Source of the DNA: Aphrophora alni
Taxonomy: Eukaryota > Arthropoda > Insecta > Hemiptera > Aphrophoridae
Direction of reading: 5' to 3'
Assembly (NCBI GenBank): GCA_963513935.1
Contig: OY740770.1
Coordinates: 90,715,301-90,779,300 of the forward strand
DNA: 64,000 bases
The notes under the pieces: generated by a model
Told to the model about the DNA's origin: nothing
What the model saw: only the letters and a program-made list of their open reading frames with translations
The model's database searches: none
Made by a program: the position numbers and the translations under genes
Shown here: positions 1 through 17,200 of the stretch, piece by piece
Layout of the letters: every line of letters begins with the position of its first letter
Position numbering within the stretch: the stretch's first letter is position 1

Positions 1-2393
1 TTTAAGCTGTTCGTTTTCAACCCTAAAGTAATTTTAACAATTTTTTGTTTGGTTACTTTCGAGCCTACGCTGTTGGACGCCACTTGCAACGCACCCCCCC
101 CCCCCTGTTCGACAGACGGACGCTCTCAAGGACGCTTGCAAGACCCTACCCCAACTAAACACCGCGATATAGAGAGTGATTCCTTCGCAGTTTAATAGTT
201 TTGATAAGGCTCTTGATTCTTATGTCACACAAGAATAATTTATTTTAATCAACTTATGCTAACACAGGAAATTTTACTATATTAATATATTCACTTCTTA
301 TACTAGCTTACCTTTCTTAAAACTCCAGACTCTTTTTCAAAGGGTGTGCCCTTTGGAGCTCTTTAATTCATTAACACCAAAATTTGCTCTTTTTTGAATT
401 TTTAACTTTATACTTGGTGAGCACTTACTTTTTCTTCTTTCTAATGTAATGAGTTTCTTTGAATGGGTTAGTTTTAATTAAAATATTCAACAGTGAAATT
501 TAACAAATTTATTTAAAAGTCTACAATTTAATTTTTATTTTGAGAAACAATGGATTTCTTTCGAATCTCTTACAACAATTAATGTCGCCTTTTCTGACAA
601 TTTATATTAAATGCTTTCTCTTTTAACAAACTGAAAATCTACTATATTAAACAATTTTAACAATAACTAAAACTAACAAATTATATTCTTATTCTAATAC
701 ACATAAATATGAATCCTATTATTTATTCCTTTCCAACCTGTTACTTTTGCTTTATTATTGGACTCGAATTTTATTGTATTTTATATCTCTTTATTTGAAT
801 GAATTTAAAATTGGCTTTATTTTGACTTTACTTTGTCTTTAAAATGTTATTATTTAACTTTATTGAGTTTAATAATTTTGGACGTAATTCAAGTTTATTA
901 AAAAATTATTTTATTTATTAAAAAAGCTTGATTTATGCAGTACCTTGTTTTGTGGAGTGCACAAGTCCGCTCGTCCTGATTCTGAGAGTGTTAGGGGATC
1001 TTGGAGATGTTTTCTGAGAGTTGTCTAGAATATCTCGAAGTCCAGTTCTCGAAGAATCTGTTGATGACGACAAGTTCTAGAAGAATGTTTGCCGGAGTCC
1101 GTAGTGAAGATCTCTTCTACTAAGCTGTTGTAGGATGTCACGTTGTCTCCTGCAAGGCCGATCCTTTCTGTAGGCACCGTTATTAACCTGGCGAAGTACA
1201 GAGCGTTAACAATATTTTTCACGACGATTTCCTGTTCAGACTTGAGTAAAGTTGGTGATCTTTCCTGGAGCTGCTATTAGAAGACTTCCCTGGAGCTGGT
1301 ACTAAACGAGACTGTCGAATTAACTTGAAGAAAGTTAACTCGTCGAATTTTAGGCCTTTCAGTGTGGCCAACCTTCACTGATTATTGTTACTGTTTTATT
1401 TCACAATTTAATTAATTTTATTTATTTATTTGCACTACGATGAACTTTCCTTGGCTTATTCTTCTATTGTTTGTCTATTTTTTTCATTTTGAATTATCTA
1501 TTTCTATTATTATTTGTTATAATTAGTTTAATTTCTTATGGTGGATTTGTGTTGAAGTTGGTAACTTTCCCTCTCCATGCGTCTACTGCCTACTCTGCGC
1601 ACGACGTTCAAGACAAGTTGATTCCTGAAATTTATAATTTTTTACTTGCGAATTCTTCTTTTCTTCATATATCCCGTTCGCTTCGCTCGATCTTCTTCTG
1701 GGTGATTTCATTTTGAAGCCCTTCTTTTCCTGATGATTCTCCATCTTCATTTGTAGCGATACGACGTATATTTTTTCTTTTACGGAGATTTGAAAATTTC
1801 GTAAGTTTTCAAAATTTAGTTTTTCCAATTTTGGAAATTTTGAAAATCTTCTTTTTGTAAGTTGTTCCTCTGATACTGAAAGTTCCAAAACTGCTTTCCT
1901 CTTCTTCCTCGCTTCTGGGTTTCACAAGTTACGGTACTTTCTGCATTTTTGGTTATTTATTATTTAATTACTTTATGGTCTTTTATTAAATTTTGATTTC
2001 GAGTCTTATTTATTTCTAGTTTATATTATGGTTATGCGTTGTTATTATTAGATTTTGGAATTTCTTTATTTTAAGGGTTTTTTATGTTTTATGACGTTTT
2101 ATTATGGCTATAACTTTTTTATTATTAATTTGACGAGTTTATTCTCTTATTATTTATTATTAGGTTTTCCTAGCTCTACACGATTATATCATTTTAATTT
2201 AAGTTTTCGGATTTTGATGTTTTTTGCATTAGAAATATATGGACGTATTCCTGTTCAATCCGGAACGCTAAATATTTCCTGTCAAGGCGCGTGACCTTGG
2301 CTTGGCTAACTTACATATTCCCTTTAACTTTACATGTGTTATTTTATATTTTAGAAATGTTTTTGTCATTTCTACAATTATTATTTGATTTAA
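1..2393. other. Non-coding block of higher G+C, no gene recognised
   Basis: This stretch has more G+C and more CpG than the rest of the window. It contains a poly(C) run at about 94-105 and alternates with A/T-rich blocks. The longest open frames (1471-1716 plus, 1583-1888 minus, 2055-2294 plus) are low-complexity or biased, resemble no family I know, and overlap each other on opposite strands. A 7-bp hairpin (TTAACTT, loop GAAGA, AAGTTAA) lies near 1320-1340. The composition suggests an old interspersed element or the edge of a larger repeat rather than host coding sequence, but no domain, LTR or terminal repeat could be identified. Confidence 0.5.
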
Positions 2394-4959
<2,566 letters not shown>

Positions 4960-5160
4960 GACAGAACGATTGTACACGATTCAACATGTAGTGTTCGACA
5001 CCTGTTGCCGTGACGTCATCGCTCCCCCTCGTCCCTCATCCACTATGCTTTGTCGCGGGAATTTAACTTGTTTTAAATGGACTTGAGACGTTTGGCTTTT
5101 CCCAAACCGTCGCAGTGTGTGTATATTATTTATACGTGTGTGTGTGTGTGTACGTGTGGG
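4960..5160. promoter_or_regulatory. CpG-containing block with a CRE-type palindrome
   Basis: A G+C-rich island of about 130 bp in AT-rich DNA carries the palindrome TGACGTCA at 5011-5018, which is the consensus cAMP-response element (CREB/ATF site). It is followed by a run of pyrimidine-rich sequence and then by short GT repeats (about 5114-5158). No coding sequence starts nearby, so a promoter role is only a possibility. It may equally belong to the element that fills the first 5 kb. Confidence 0.2.
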
Positions 5161-6327
5161 GTAAAACAGAAGTGGGATATTATTATATTATATACAGGAG
5201 TGGGAAATTATTAATATATTTTTTTAAATAGCCAATAACATAAATAAATTCAATTACAATATCTCTTTTATAATAATATTGAAAACAAGTCTTTTTAGTA
5301 GAAAATGTTTAAAACGCTCAACAATGTTTAAGTTATAATTACTAATATTACAATAACAACTATATTCTAACAATGACATCCGGATGGTAATTACTTTTTA
5401 ATTGGTTTTGACTAACAAAATCATGTATTTCTTCAGTTGACACTGTTCTTGGTGTTATTATTAGGTTAAGTTAATTATTTTTAATGTTTTACATTTAAAA
5501 TATTATAAAATATCCTTTGATGTACATGTTTACAAAAAATACTACCAAATGAATTTATAGTTTTTTTTAGAAGAGAACATGTCTATATTTTCTATTCTCA
5601 GGATTCAAAAGCGTAAATTAACCCTTAATTTCCACGAGGTTAGACAACTTTCACTCATATTCTGAAATAATATGGTAACAAAATTGTACTTAAAGCGATG
5701 AAATCTTAATTATATCTGATTTATAAGTGGCATGTTTGACGACTACCGGTGGATCAATTTGCATTAATGAAAAAAAACAAATATTGACATTTGACGCATT
5801 GATTTGTATTCCAAATAAAACTTACAATAACCTAATTTACATTAATAACAAATTATTCCATTTTTGTATATAATATGGGTAGAATAAGTAAATAACAACC
5901 TATACAAAGATATAAATGTGAAACATTAGCTCCATAAACTCCAACTAACATTACCGCTAAACATGTGATATATCTTTCCGGTTAAAGTGAGCCTTTTGAG
6001 TAATATTTATCGGGCTTAGTACACAAACACATTAGTCACATCATATTGTCCGATTTATGAACGCTTATAGGCGTTATATTTCACACTTTGTGCTGTTTGC
6101 ATTCTAGCTTATATTTTATATTGAAATTGTGGTTGAATATTTTCAAAAAAATTATATATATTTGTAAATACATAATACACTACGTTTATATCATTTAAAC
6201 AAATCAAATTAAATATATTTAAAAAATCAACATTTATTGGTTTTACTTTGAATTTGTAATTGAGGTTGGATATTACAAAATAAAAAACACCATATTTTTG
6301 GTTTAAAAAAAAACCCAATTATATATC

Positions 6328-6364
<37 letters not shown>

Positions 6365-8137
6365 TTAATATCCTACGTATATTTGTTAAGGAAATTAAAA
6401 TAACTAAATCCAACAAATGTAATTTTTTAATATATTTTTGTACAAAGTAAAATAAATGTATTCACATGAACATAGTTACAATAAAAACGGAAAAAAACCA
6501 ACTGTATTAACCTGTAGAGATTCGATATTTGATCATTAAAAACCAACACCCGATTTTAAGACACTCTTCAAATAATATGTTTAATCTCTACAAGTACAGA
6601 TGTTAAAACAGAAGATTGCCCAAATACCTAACTTTACTAAATAGTGTTAGCCAGTGTAGTTGATTTAAATAATACACTAACCTATAGCTACATAACATCA
6701 CTGAATAAATTGCGGTATTATTTAACTGTAACACATTTTAGAATTTAGAAGAAAGAAAACTGTATGATTACTGACAAAATGCACATTTCCTATTTCGGAG
6801 ATTTCATGTTAAAAAAAAAAAAAACTCCTACTCAATAATGTGATTTAGAAGTGACTAACATGTTATCGGTTTCCGGGTTCAAGAGTGCAACGATCATGTG
6901 ATTGTGGATTATGATATTCCCCGCCAGGTCTCAGCACAGGGCGGTGGCATGACCCGGAGGCGATATCGGAAGTAGAATGTTGATTTATCGATAAGTAAGA
7001 TGCAGATTTTATTTGTTGTCTGAAGGACGTTACACCAAGACTGAGATATATTAGTTTAGAAATTAAAACAAATGTTATTTCTAGTAGATATTTTACATAA
7101 AAACCAATATATGCTTTAATATATTTGTACTACGTAGGAGAATATTTAAAAAAGAATGTTTTTTATTGTATTATCAAAAGTATGTTTAATTTTTGTAAAT
7201 TTGGAAAGACAATATCTTAAACGGAACACAAAATATATACAAATATATGTCATGGTTATTAGTTACTTTAAATGTATAATATTGATTCTTTTATTTATGA
7301 TAATATTTAATCATAAAATTAACGATTTTTGACTAGTAATAACCATTATTCATAATTGTATGAAATTACTGATATAAAATTCAGTTTATTAACAACAATT
7401 AAATTATGAGGATAACAAATAAAAATAAGTGTCACAGTTTATCAAAATTTACACTAGGAGTATTAATGAAAAAGTGTCAAAAAAACAAAAATAAAAATAA
7501 AAATCACAAACCATGACAACATTTCTATTTGTAACAATAATATTTTAAATTTCACCTCATGTAAAAATAGTGTTATCAAAATTGCTAATGATAATAATTT
7601 GTGTGAAAAAGTAGCCTCCTTATTTATATCATATTGCAAACTTACAAATGAACTTACTAAACGCTATATAGACATTATAATTATAGTTTAATTCCTAATC
7701 AGTCACCGCAGAAATTCTCTGGAAAAAATTGCGTTTAAAAAAATCGCACACACACACACACACGCACACAATCATTTTGGTTTTGGTTGCAAAGACTTGC
7801 ATATGAGGTGTGTAACGCCAATATATATGTCAATTAATGGTTAAAATAATTAGACCTAAATGTTTATGGGTTTGTTACTAGATGATCCAATAAAGGATAA
7901 GTTTCTATAATTTTAAACATTATAAATCATGTAGAAGCGATTACGAGGGTTTCAATATTAATTTAATTTAACAATAGATTAATAAACTAATAATTATCTC
8001 AATATATGACGAAACTACTACATTTTTTAAGAGAAAAAATACAATATATCTTTAATAAAGTGATAGTCTACGTTTTGATTTAAACATATTGGGACTCATT
8101 TTCTATATGGAAACAAACGCGTGGGTAGTATCCCTCC
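5161..8137. other. AT-rich non-coding DNA
   Basis: No gene seen. It holds a (GT)n microsatellite at about 6331-6360, a short (CA)n at 7747-7770 and a G+C-richer patch at 6860-6975 of unknown nature. The minus-strand frame at 6109-6318 is AT-driven (Asn, Ile, Phe, Tyr) and has no family resemblance. Confidence 0.6.
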
Positions 8138-8400
8138 CCCCCTTAAATGAAACATCCTGATACTTTCGTAGAAGTATGGAGTTTTTCCGTTATTAGTTGT
8201 AACGAAGATACATAACTGTCTAACAAATTGTGTGGACTAAAGTGGATTTAAAAGACAAACCATTTATCTTTTGTTCTCTATAACGTAAGAGAGTTTAAGT
8301 CGCAATTTATTATTTCCTCGACATGTCCTTGAAATAATTTACAATCTTATATTGGTTGCTTTCTGAATCATTATCTCTCAAATTGCTGTAATGTTTTCTT
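8138..8400 (+). pseudogene. Decayed copy of a gustatory-receptor-like gene fragment
   Basis: About 190 bp here (8138-8330) aligns by eye with the minus strand at 47928-47740. Shared blocks include AGAAGTAT, GAGTTTT, TAACGAAGA, ACTGTCT and a nearly 20-bp run around ATTGTGTGGACTAAAGTGG. In the 47.8-kb copy this sequence is an open frame (about 80 residues, ending in VDFIDKHL and a hydrophobic segment). Here the same frame has an in-frame stop and at least one shift, so it is a pseudogene. Downstream to about 8400 the frames encode hydrophobic residues compatible with a membrane helix. Assignment to the insect gustatory receptor family rests on weak, short motifs and is tentative. Confidence 0.35.
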
Positions 8401-11400
8401 TATGTCTTCAGCTTACAAAAAAATAATATTGAAGTTTTTAATGTAACATTGTAATCTTCATTATTGGTCTGGTTACTACGTAATTATCTTTACATTCAGA
8501 TCATTATTTAGTTACCTGCATTAGTTTACTAAAAATTAATTTCATTTACAATTCTTCCTACTTACGTTAAATCGAATTGTTGGTTACTTATAATTCACTC
8601 AGCACAAAACACAGATATTTACCATCTAGATTTTAGTAAAGTATTGAAACAAATAATATTATATTTATTACCTAACAAATACCACACGAGCCAATTTTAT
8701 GAACGCTTTTGTTATATCACTTCGCCAGGAGATGTACATATATTTATGATAAATGCCCGTTAAAGAAAAATATGTAATTCTGGTTTTCTTCACATTTGTT
8801 GTTAAAAATATATAAATTATTTTGTGTATTGTTACTGAAATAATTAGTACTAAAAATATTGTTACCCCATCTAAATATGTCAACAAACTCTAAAATAATT
8901 TTATAATAGTAATTTAGGAAGAGCTAAAATTTAAGAGCTAAATTTTAAGAGCTGCTATTCATAATGAAATTTATTAAACAATAATATAATTGATAATTTT
9001 CTTCATTATTTCATAAGGTTCGAAAAAACGAATTACTATTTTTTTCTCCGGAATTGTACGTGTACAATGTTTATAATAATTGAGTATATTATTGGCGATA
9101 ACAATGTTAATACTTTGAACCTTTCAATACATAAAAAAACACAAAGATTATATTCTTTAATAAATTTTTTGGTAAATATATTTAGATATAATTGAACTTT
9201 ACATGGCTAAAGGAACAGTCGATACTCCCTTGATCAGATTTTAATGAATACATAACGTAAAATATGTTACACAAAATGTAATAAATGGTTTAAGAGATAA
9301 ATAAAGCTGAACTTATCTGCTTATAATTTTAGTCCGATTAGTCTTGCTGAAAAAAAGCCTGAAGAGACAAGTTAAAAGACTTGTTGTTACGTCTAAATGA
9401 ATTAAATACCGCAAACGTCAGAAATGTATTCAGTCTGAATAAGGTCTATCTAGCCTGAATTTAGTCAGCACAGACTTGACGTGACACGGAGAAGTATGTG
9501 CGTGTAAAGGTTGATGCAGACGATCTGCGAAAATTGTAGGACTAGCTATATCCAGTACAATAGTTTTGTCTCTCCTTTCTTTTTATTTAGATAAAATCAA
9601 AATACAGACAAGGTATTTCGCATTATTCTCCTGCATTTATGATTTAGTTTATAAAATAGTATAGGTTATTACCGGCAGTTCCGAAAATCAAAAGTACAGA
9701 ATATAATGAGAGGAAGAAAAAACAAGGCTAAAACAAATTAGCTGCTAAAATTAATAAAGTAAAAATAAATATAGACCGGCTTCAAATATGTGGTTTCTAC
9801 AATCCTTCGAACACTGAACTACATGTAATTGTAGGCACGTCTTTCCCTTGATCATAAGATTCGACTAAATGCTGTCATAAAACCTTTCGCAATGCAAAAG
9901 TTTCGTCAATTATAAGTTAAAAACGTAATTATTCATTTTCTGTAGCTTGGAAAAGTTTAATTCAGTATGAAGTATATTAGAAAGAATTCTGTCTATTCTA
10001 TAACAACTCCATTAGATATAACCATTTATAATAAACTCAACAAACAAAAATTCATAAATTGTATTGACAACTGCAAAAAAACCATGAAGTGAAATCATCT
10101 GTTGTTAAAAATTATAAGTGTCCATACTTATACGAGTGTCTTACAGACAATCGGGATGTGTTTGCACGAAACGGTCCAAGGTCATACGAAAAATACTATT
10201 TTATATGATACTTCTCCCATTATGGTTCTGTTTAGAGTACCTGAAATAAGAACATAACACGTAAAAATTCACAAACAAATTTACACAAACAGATATTTAC
10301 TCACTCAAACAAAACCCACACATTGACACTGAGTATCGTATGTTTACCTTTACTAATTCTTTGAATTTAATTCAGGAAAATTTAGATCAATCTACTTTAG
10401 GTGTAAGCCTAATATAGGAAGATGATGTTGTAGCCCATAACTGAAAAACTATAACTTCAAATGATGATATGGACAGAATATCATCATCTGAATCAGAGCA
10501 AAAGCTTTATTGGACATACCGATAAAACTTGGAGAGTACAGAGGCAGATAAAAAATATCAAATAAATATCAGGTAAAGATAAAGATCCTTTTTCATTTGT
10601 TGTACACAAATTAGCTAACTAGAAAGAGGAGATGGAGGTGACTACCCTAGTGTTGTGTATGCTGACACATTAATTCAATTAAGAGTGTTTATGGTAATAG
10701 GCGAGGTCGAATTTGTGGCTCAAGTTGTATGAGTCTGTGTTATAATGGAAACTTTTCTTATGTTATTACAAGTTGTTACATGTCACTAAATCACATTATA
10801 AACTTTGGGACAAAGTATAATCATTACATATAATAAACCTAATATATACTGAATAACATACGTCTTAATGCTTGAAGTCCTAAGCAAAGAGTCTATATGT
10901 CAATACAGATTCCTAGAGGGATAAAAGATTTAATTACTTCCTCATACTTACTTGTGGATACTTAGTTTAACAAGTTCTTGATAACCATTTCAACCTAGAT
11001 CTATGTAAGCAGGTGGCTATACTCGTGTAGTGCTCTCTCTACTTCGACTAGTACTAGTGATAGGACAAGTGGATTAGAAGACTCGTATTCTAAAACCGGA
11101 ATCATTATTTGTAGCGTCATACAAATATTATTCAACTAAAATATTTCAGAACGTATTGGTTTTAGTTCTAAGTAATTTGTGTATACAAAATAATACGATT
11201 TTGAAAGGTTATCTAACTACTCCATTATGTTAGGTTAGTTCTTATACCCGATAATAGTATTACAATTTCATCATTATTTTCATTTTGACGATTCTATAAA
11301 TTATACCTATTATCTTTATAATATAATTATCCATTCACTTTTAAACAATTTGAAACTTAACGTAGTTTAGATTACATGTATGTAAAAATGTGCAATTCAT

Positions 11401-12475
11401 TTATAATCAAAGGGTATCTTGGGTTTTGTATCCTGCATCCATCACAATTGGCTGGCCATTAATTTAAGATTTCTAAATCTCTTATGGATAATGTTTTACC
11501 TCTTATTAGGTACACGATTAAGCAGTTATTTTTTCATGTACCAGAAACGTTATTCAAAACTTGAAATGTAGTTAATTGTAAAAAAATTCTGACGATTCGT
11601 CATTTAAACGTAAAACTCAAATAGTTTTAGGTTTATAATATTTTATTTTAGGGAAAACTATATTTTAATTTCTGTGTAATAATTACGGTTACAATCAATA
11701 TCATTAACAAGAATAAATAACCAATTATTTTCAACATTTTGGGTTCCATTTTTCCTATGATAGTTTTGTATTACCAAATTAGGATGATATTTCATGTCAT
11801 AACCTAACAATAATACGGATTGTTCCAGGAAGGGGTCACAATTTTCACCGACTTCAAAAAGGAGGATATTCTGTATTCGTCCTTAATTTGTAATAATATA
11901 TTTTTTTAAATAAATACCCCATATTATTATGTCTTTGCTTTGGCATGTCTCAAACCTATTTAATTAGTTTTTTTCAATTTAAAAACGTTTCAATAATTGG
12001 AAAAACCATATAATATAAGATACCTTCATATCATATTATTTAGTCACGTTATTAGGTGCTCTATTTCTTTCGAAAACTAAAAATGTTTATAAGTTTTTCG
12101 GAAGTACACTACATTTACATGTTTCTATATTGTCGTGCATGAGGGCTATAAATCAATATGTATACTAAATTTATCAATCAATTAAAAACTGTCAATCCAA
12201 AAGTATCTATAATATTTAGTAAGCTCACCTCATTAAAAACATATTGTTTTTAAAGTGTTCAATATATATGAAAAATAATATATGTGATCCTAACTTGTAA
12301 CTATATTGTGATAAATAAGAATTTCAACAGCTGTCATACTAGTAATAACATCACCAACTAAACTCGCTTGTTTTTTGCAGACGTTGAAATTCACATTGCT
12401 TGTTGAAATATACTAATTAATTTAAGTTATATTGCAACTATTGTTAATAAAGTTTAATAGATTTCTAATTAAATT
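8401..12475. other. AT-rich non-coding DNA
   Basis: No gene seen. The minus-strand frame at 8668-8886 is AT-driven. The plus strand at 10460-10560 has a short acidic/serine-rich segment (SSSESEQ) broken by stops that faintly recalls the acidic N-terminus of piggyBac-type transposases, but it is too short to call. A patch at 9420-9560 is somewhat richer in G+C and unassigned. Confidence 0.55.
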
Positions 12476-12700
12476 TATCGAATTCTTGTAATATATTATT
12501 TGATATTAAATTTCGTGAAACATACTTCATTTTATAGAAATATGATTATCCATTACATGTACATAAAATGGCTTTAGTAGTTCTTAGTTTTGTAAATCTT
12601 TGTTTATATAAGCAGCCTTGATGGTTTGAAAAGGGAGGAGATTAAGACTGCTTTTACAGCAAAGTGCACTTATGTTATTTTAAGTCAATAATTTACGGGA
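12476..12700 (+). repeat. Dispersed repeat pair, copy 1 (partner at 40.5 kb)
   Basis: This segment aligns in the same orientation with 40560-40730. The best block is a 20-bp identity, GCTTTTACAGCAAAGTGCAC, near 12652-12673 and 40695-40716. Further matches lie upstream (AAATCTTTGTTTAT; AAACATACTTCA against AAACGTACTTCA). In one plus frame both copies encode a similar peptide ending in AFTAKCT(Y/F), which hints at an old coding origin. In-frame stops and a frameshift in the partner argue that neither is functional now. Confidence 0.5.
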
Positions 12701-13929
12701 CGAAGTACTACATAAACCGCTTTTGAAAATGCAGTTTGGAGAACACATCAATAGATATTATAAGGATGGTAGGATTGGTATAAAATAAACTGAAGTTAAT
12801 TATGTGCCTCCTAGAAGAAATATGAATAACCACTATAATAACTTAACTTTGCAAAATAATACATGATGTTCGTTATTAATATTACTAATGGACACAAGGT
12901 AATATTGATTTACAAAGGGTAAATAAAATGTAATGAGAGTTATATAGTTGTAAGGGTAAAATATTGATAAGTAAAAAAATGACCGAACACCTTAAAATGA
13001 TTTCGTAGTAACTAAAAATACAACCTTGAGTTTGTGTGTGACTTTTCTCAAAATAAAAGAATTTTGTTTTTAAATAACTTCTGTAGTCATAGTTTTTCGT
13101 TCGTCGTTACAAAGATAAATTGGAGTAAATAATGCAAAGCACACGTGTTTAAATTGAGCAATTAAACTGTGTGATACCGATTTATTTTTATTTTAGCCCA
13201 ATGGAAAAATATAAGTAACAATATTTCAGACAGTCTCGCCTTTCAATACTGTTATATATTCTGAGATAAAGACAAACTCTAATAATATAATATCTATATT
13301 TATTTTTGCACCTCAGCGTATTTCCATTTATCCAAATTTAAGATTATATATTTCATTCATAGGAAGTAATGAATCCATAGAGGTTCTTTATTATTTTTGT
13401 AATAAAATATATTTAAATAAAGTAATATACGCTTATAGTATGGAAAAAACGTACTAGTTAATCTCTATCTCGGTATTCTGTCTTTTTCATGTTTCAATGG
13501 TATAACTTTGGTGTTTAAGGAATATTATTTAAATAAAAACACAATTACTGAAACACATCTCACGAACAATGTATTTAGAAAATTTGTCAATACTTTTAGT
13601 CAAAATATAACTAACGGTAATTTGGAAATTCGATTATATTTCTAGCTTATGGATGGTGTTTTTCTCAAAATCAGACGCCCTTGAATCGAGATTCCGTAGA
13701 ATTTATTATTATTTATTTATAACATAAATATTTGTTTTTTCAATATGACTTCCACGAAAGCGGAAAAATTTTACTTCGTTTGGGATCTTACAAACACTGG
13801 GTTAGATTGTGTTATATGAAAACCATGTGGTACGCAGCTACACTTTGTTAAAAACTCTGATGTGTGAAAGGAAGTACCAAAATATTTGTATATCTTTCTC
13901 CTGTTTACTTAAAGAGTTTTGGTGCTAGA
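12701..13929. other. AT-rich non-coding DNA
   Basis: No gene, RNA or element recognised in this stretch. Confidence 0.6.
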
Positions 13930-13930
13930 C

Positions 13931-14285
<355 letters not shown>

Positions 14286-17200
14286 GCCATAACACAATAT
14301 AGGTGACACACGTAGAACCGATACCAGCGCTATGTTGTTGGACCATATACGACGTTGAAACATCTTCGTACATACCTGCTAGTCCTACCAAAAGTAGAAA
14401 ATGTTCTTTGGACGGCAAAATCATATTCTACTTTAGAGACCGCGTCAATCCAAGTCAACTAAAATCGTAAAATTCGCCAGCGCTAATGATTTACACGACA
14501 AGATCCGGCGGAGATTAAAAACTGGATATATTTGTTAGCATTTAGAAGGATTTCTCATTGACGATTGTATTCGTTTGGTTTATGAAAAAAATCCATTATT
14601 TCAGTATGTTGGCCTACCGTATTTCGAAACCGGTAACATATAACCACTGCCTTTTCTCGCCTTCCTCTTTCCCGTATCCCAAAATTATACTTTGATACAC
14701 CAGACTGTCCTTAGCCCATTCTCAGCCCACTGGATTTTAAACCAGAAGTAAATAATTTTTGATGATATATAATCTACAAGTCACAGCAGTGAAAGTCCGA
14801 GATCCGTACGACGTTTTGTTCGCTATTTAGTAGGATAAGACACGTTTTACAAAAATCATATCTGGAACCCTCACAGAACCACTTCGAGTTAGACGTTTCA
14901 TGGTGAAATGAGTATTAAACTAGGGCTTGGACAGGTCTTGAAAGGACAGGGGCTAACATACCAAACAATGTTATGTTAAGTTAGGTCAAAAACCCTGTGA
15001 ACGTAATAACTTAAGTTTAAACTATAAGTTATATGAAATATAATATATTAAATATATTATAATAATACAATTAGCACACTCTAATGACGTACTTGGGATT
15101 TACAAGTAATAAAAAATTAACATATATCTTAATATCAAAATGTACAACCATATATACTAAATACAACGAGTAACAAACTGATATACTGAATGTTATATTC
15201 AAATCTAATACTTTATTAACAACACTTTATTAACACAAGCTGTATAGTGTAGCCAGGGACGATACTACAAGTTATATAAATTATATATATATATATACAG
15301 TATTATACTATGTTAACACATATTGTGTACTCTAGTGGTCAATGAAAACTATAAGTAATTAAAAATATTATACATTATATTACTCAGGTAGCACTGATAT
15401 GGAACTACAGTTACTTGATAATATGTACAGTAATCCAGAAATAGTGAAATAAATACTTTCTTGTTGCTTATAGGCTTGTGTAGTTGCTAATAGACAAATG
15501 AATCAATATTAATAGTTGTTATGACCCAGTCGTAAATTATTGGATTCAAATCCAGAATTCTCATGTTCGAATAAGTGTACAAAAAAAAATATTTACATTG
15601 TGACGTCATGTTTGGATACGACATGTCCTGTGTGATGTCAGGTAGAGAAATACGACACAAAATTATGGAAAATATAAGTGACGGTTGGGTTGCAAGACGC
15701 TACAGTTAAGGTTGCATACATACCCTGCAGTGTAAGGGGCGGAAGGCAACTGTCGGTTAACTGTGTGAGATGAAATAAAAAATTACAATTAGTAAAAATA
15801 ACTCCTGCTAAATTTCACACGACCAAATAGAATATTCTGATTTTTCAAGAATAACTCCGTAAGTACCCATGTTACAGGTAAAAACTATATAAGATCTACT
15901 ACTTTCAAAACAAGATTTTTACAAATTTATAACTCACTAAACTTTTTATTTCCTGATCGCCACTTTGTACGCTGTGAACATTAGATATTATAATCCTAAA
16001 ATTATTAGGTTACAGATTCGTATACAACATGTTATTGATTAGAATTGGTTAATGATGACAGGAATGAGAGTATTCAACCAACGCCAACATACGGCTAAGC
16101 ACATGGAAGAACAAGTTTATGACCAGAAAGTAGCCAATAGCGTTTAGCGTTGATGATAAGACAGCTCTAAATAGGATCTTTTACATTTACATTACTTTCA
16201 AAATAAATTACATAAATCATATGGTGTTTACTCTATTTAGCTTTTTTGTATTATTAAGAAAACATACACAGTAAAACAACTTTAATAAATAAAAACAGTT
16301 TTTATTTGAACCATTTTATTATTTGTTACAGAAGTAAAACAATGAGGAACTGAGATTTTATTAACTTTGTTTCAAAGTAGCGTAAGTTTCCAAAGTTACG
16401 ATAGATTACTCCTAGCTTAAGAGACTGGAGTTGGAATTGTAAATCTTTAAAGTTTTCCTACTTCAACTAAACTTTAGGTATCTAATGGTGTAATAAATAT
16501 ATACTAATTAATTATTATTCTTGACGTAGTTGTTTGTCTAATAATAATAATATTTTGATACTTTATTAAATAAATATTTTCCGAAATATTTCATATCTGT
16601 ACGTTTCGTATTGGCAATATATTTCAAAGAAATACAAAATATCCAATCTAACTTTTACGAAATTAGTGACTCAATTAACATCAAGCAGACGTTTATTCCC
16701 TTTTAATATAATAATATACAGAAGAACGGATTTTGAGATAATATCCGTATAAAATGGCTTTGATACATTTGCTTAAAATTTTCTATTCAAGAATGAGTTT
16801 ATTTTGTACTTCATGACAATGAAAAATAACGATATATCTGATTTAAAAGAAAGATTACTTATTTTGAGATCTCATATAACTTTTCAAATTGGTCTAACCT
16901 GCACTATTACTTTCTTCTTCTCACTAAAGGTGACATACGTGTAAAATCAGTGTATTTCGTCATACAGATTTAGCGCTTGAACAGAAACATTTCAATTTTT
17001 AAAAAATACGTAATTTTAATTATTCAAAACTACAATCATGAAACTAAAATTACATATTATATGAAATAGTATGTTCCGTTATTAAATTCTTTACATATTC
17101 TCAAGTTAATTATTTATTCCTAATGTTTAATATTCAATACCCTACTTTGACATAAAACTTCATTTGATTTTTTATGAAGTAGATCTAAAGCACTGGTATT

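Noticed and set aside
10380..10720. Acidic/Ser-rich segment resembling a piggyBac N-terminus
   Set aside because: It is only about 15 residues, broken by stops, with no downstream transposase motif.
15520..15580. tRNA-like T-arm (GGATTCAAATCC)
   Set aside because: The stem has a 4-base loop, no D-arm or anticodon arm fits around it, and there is no box A at proper distance.
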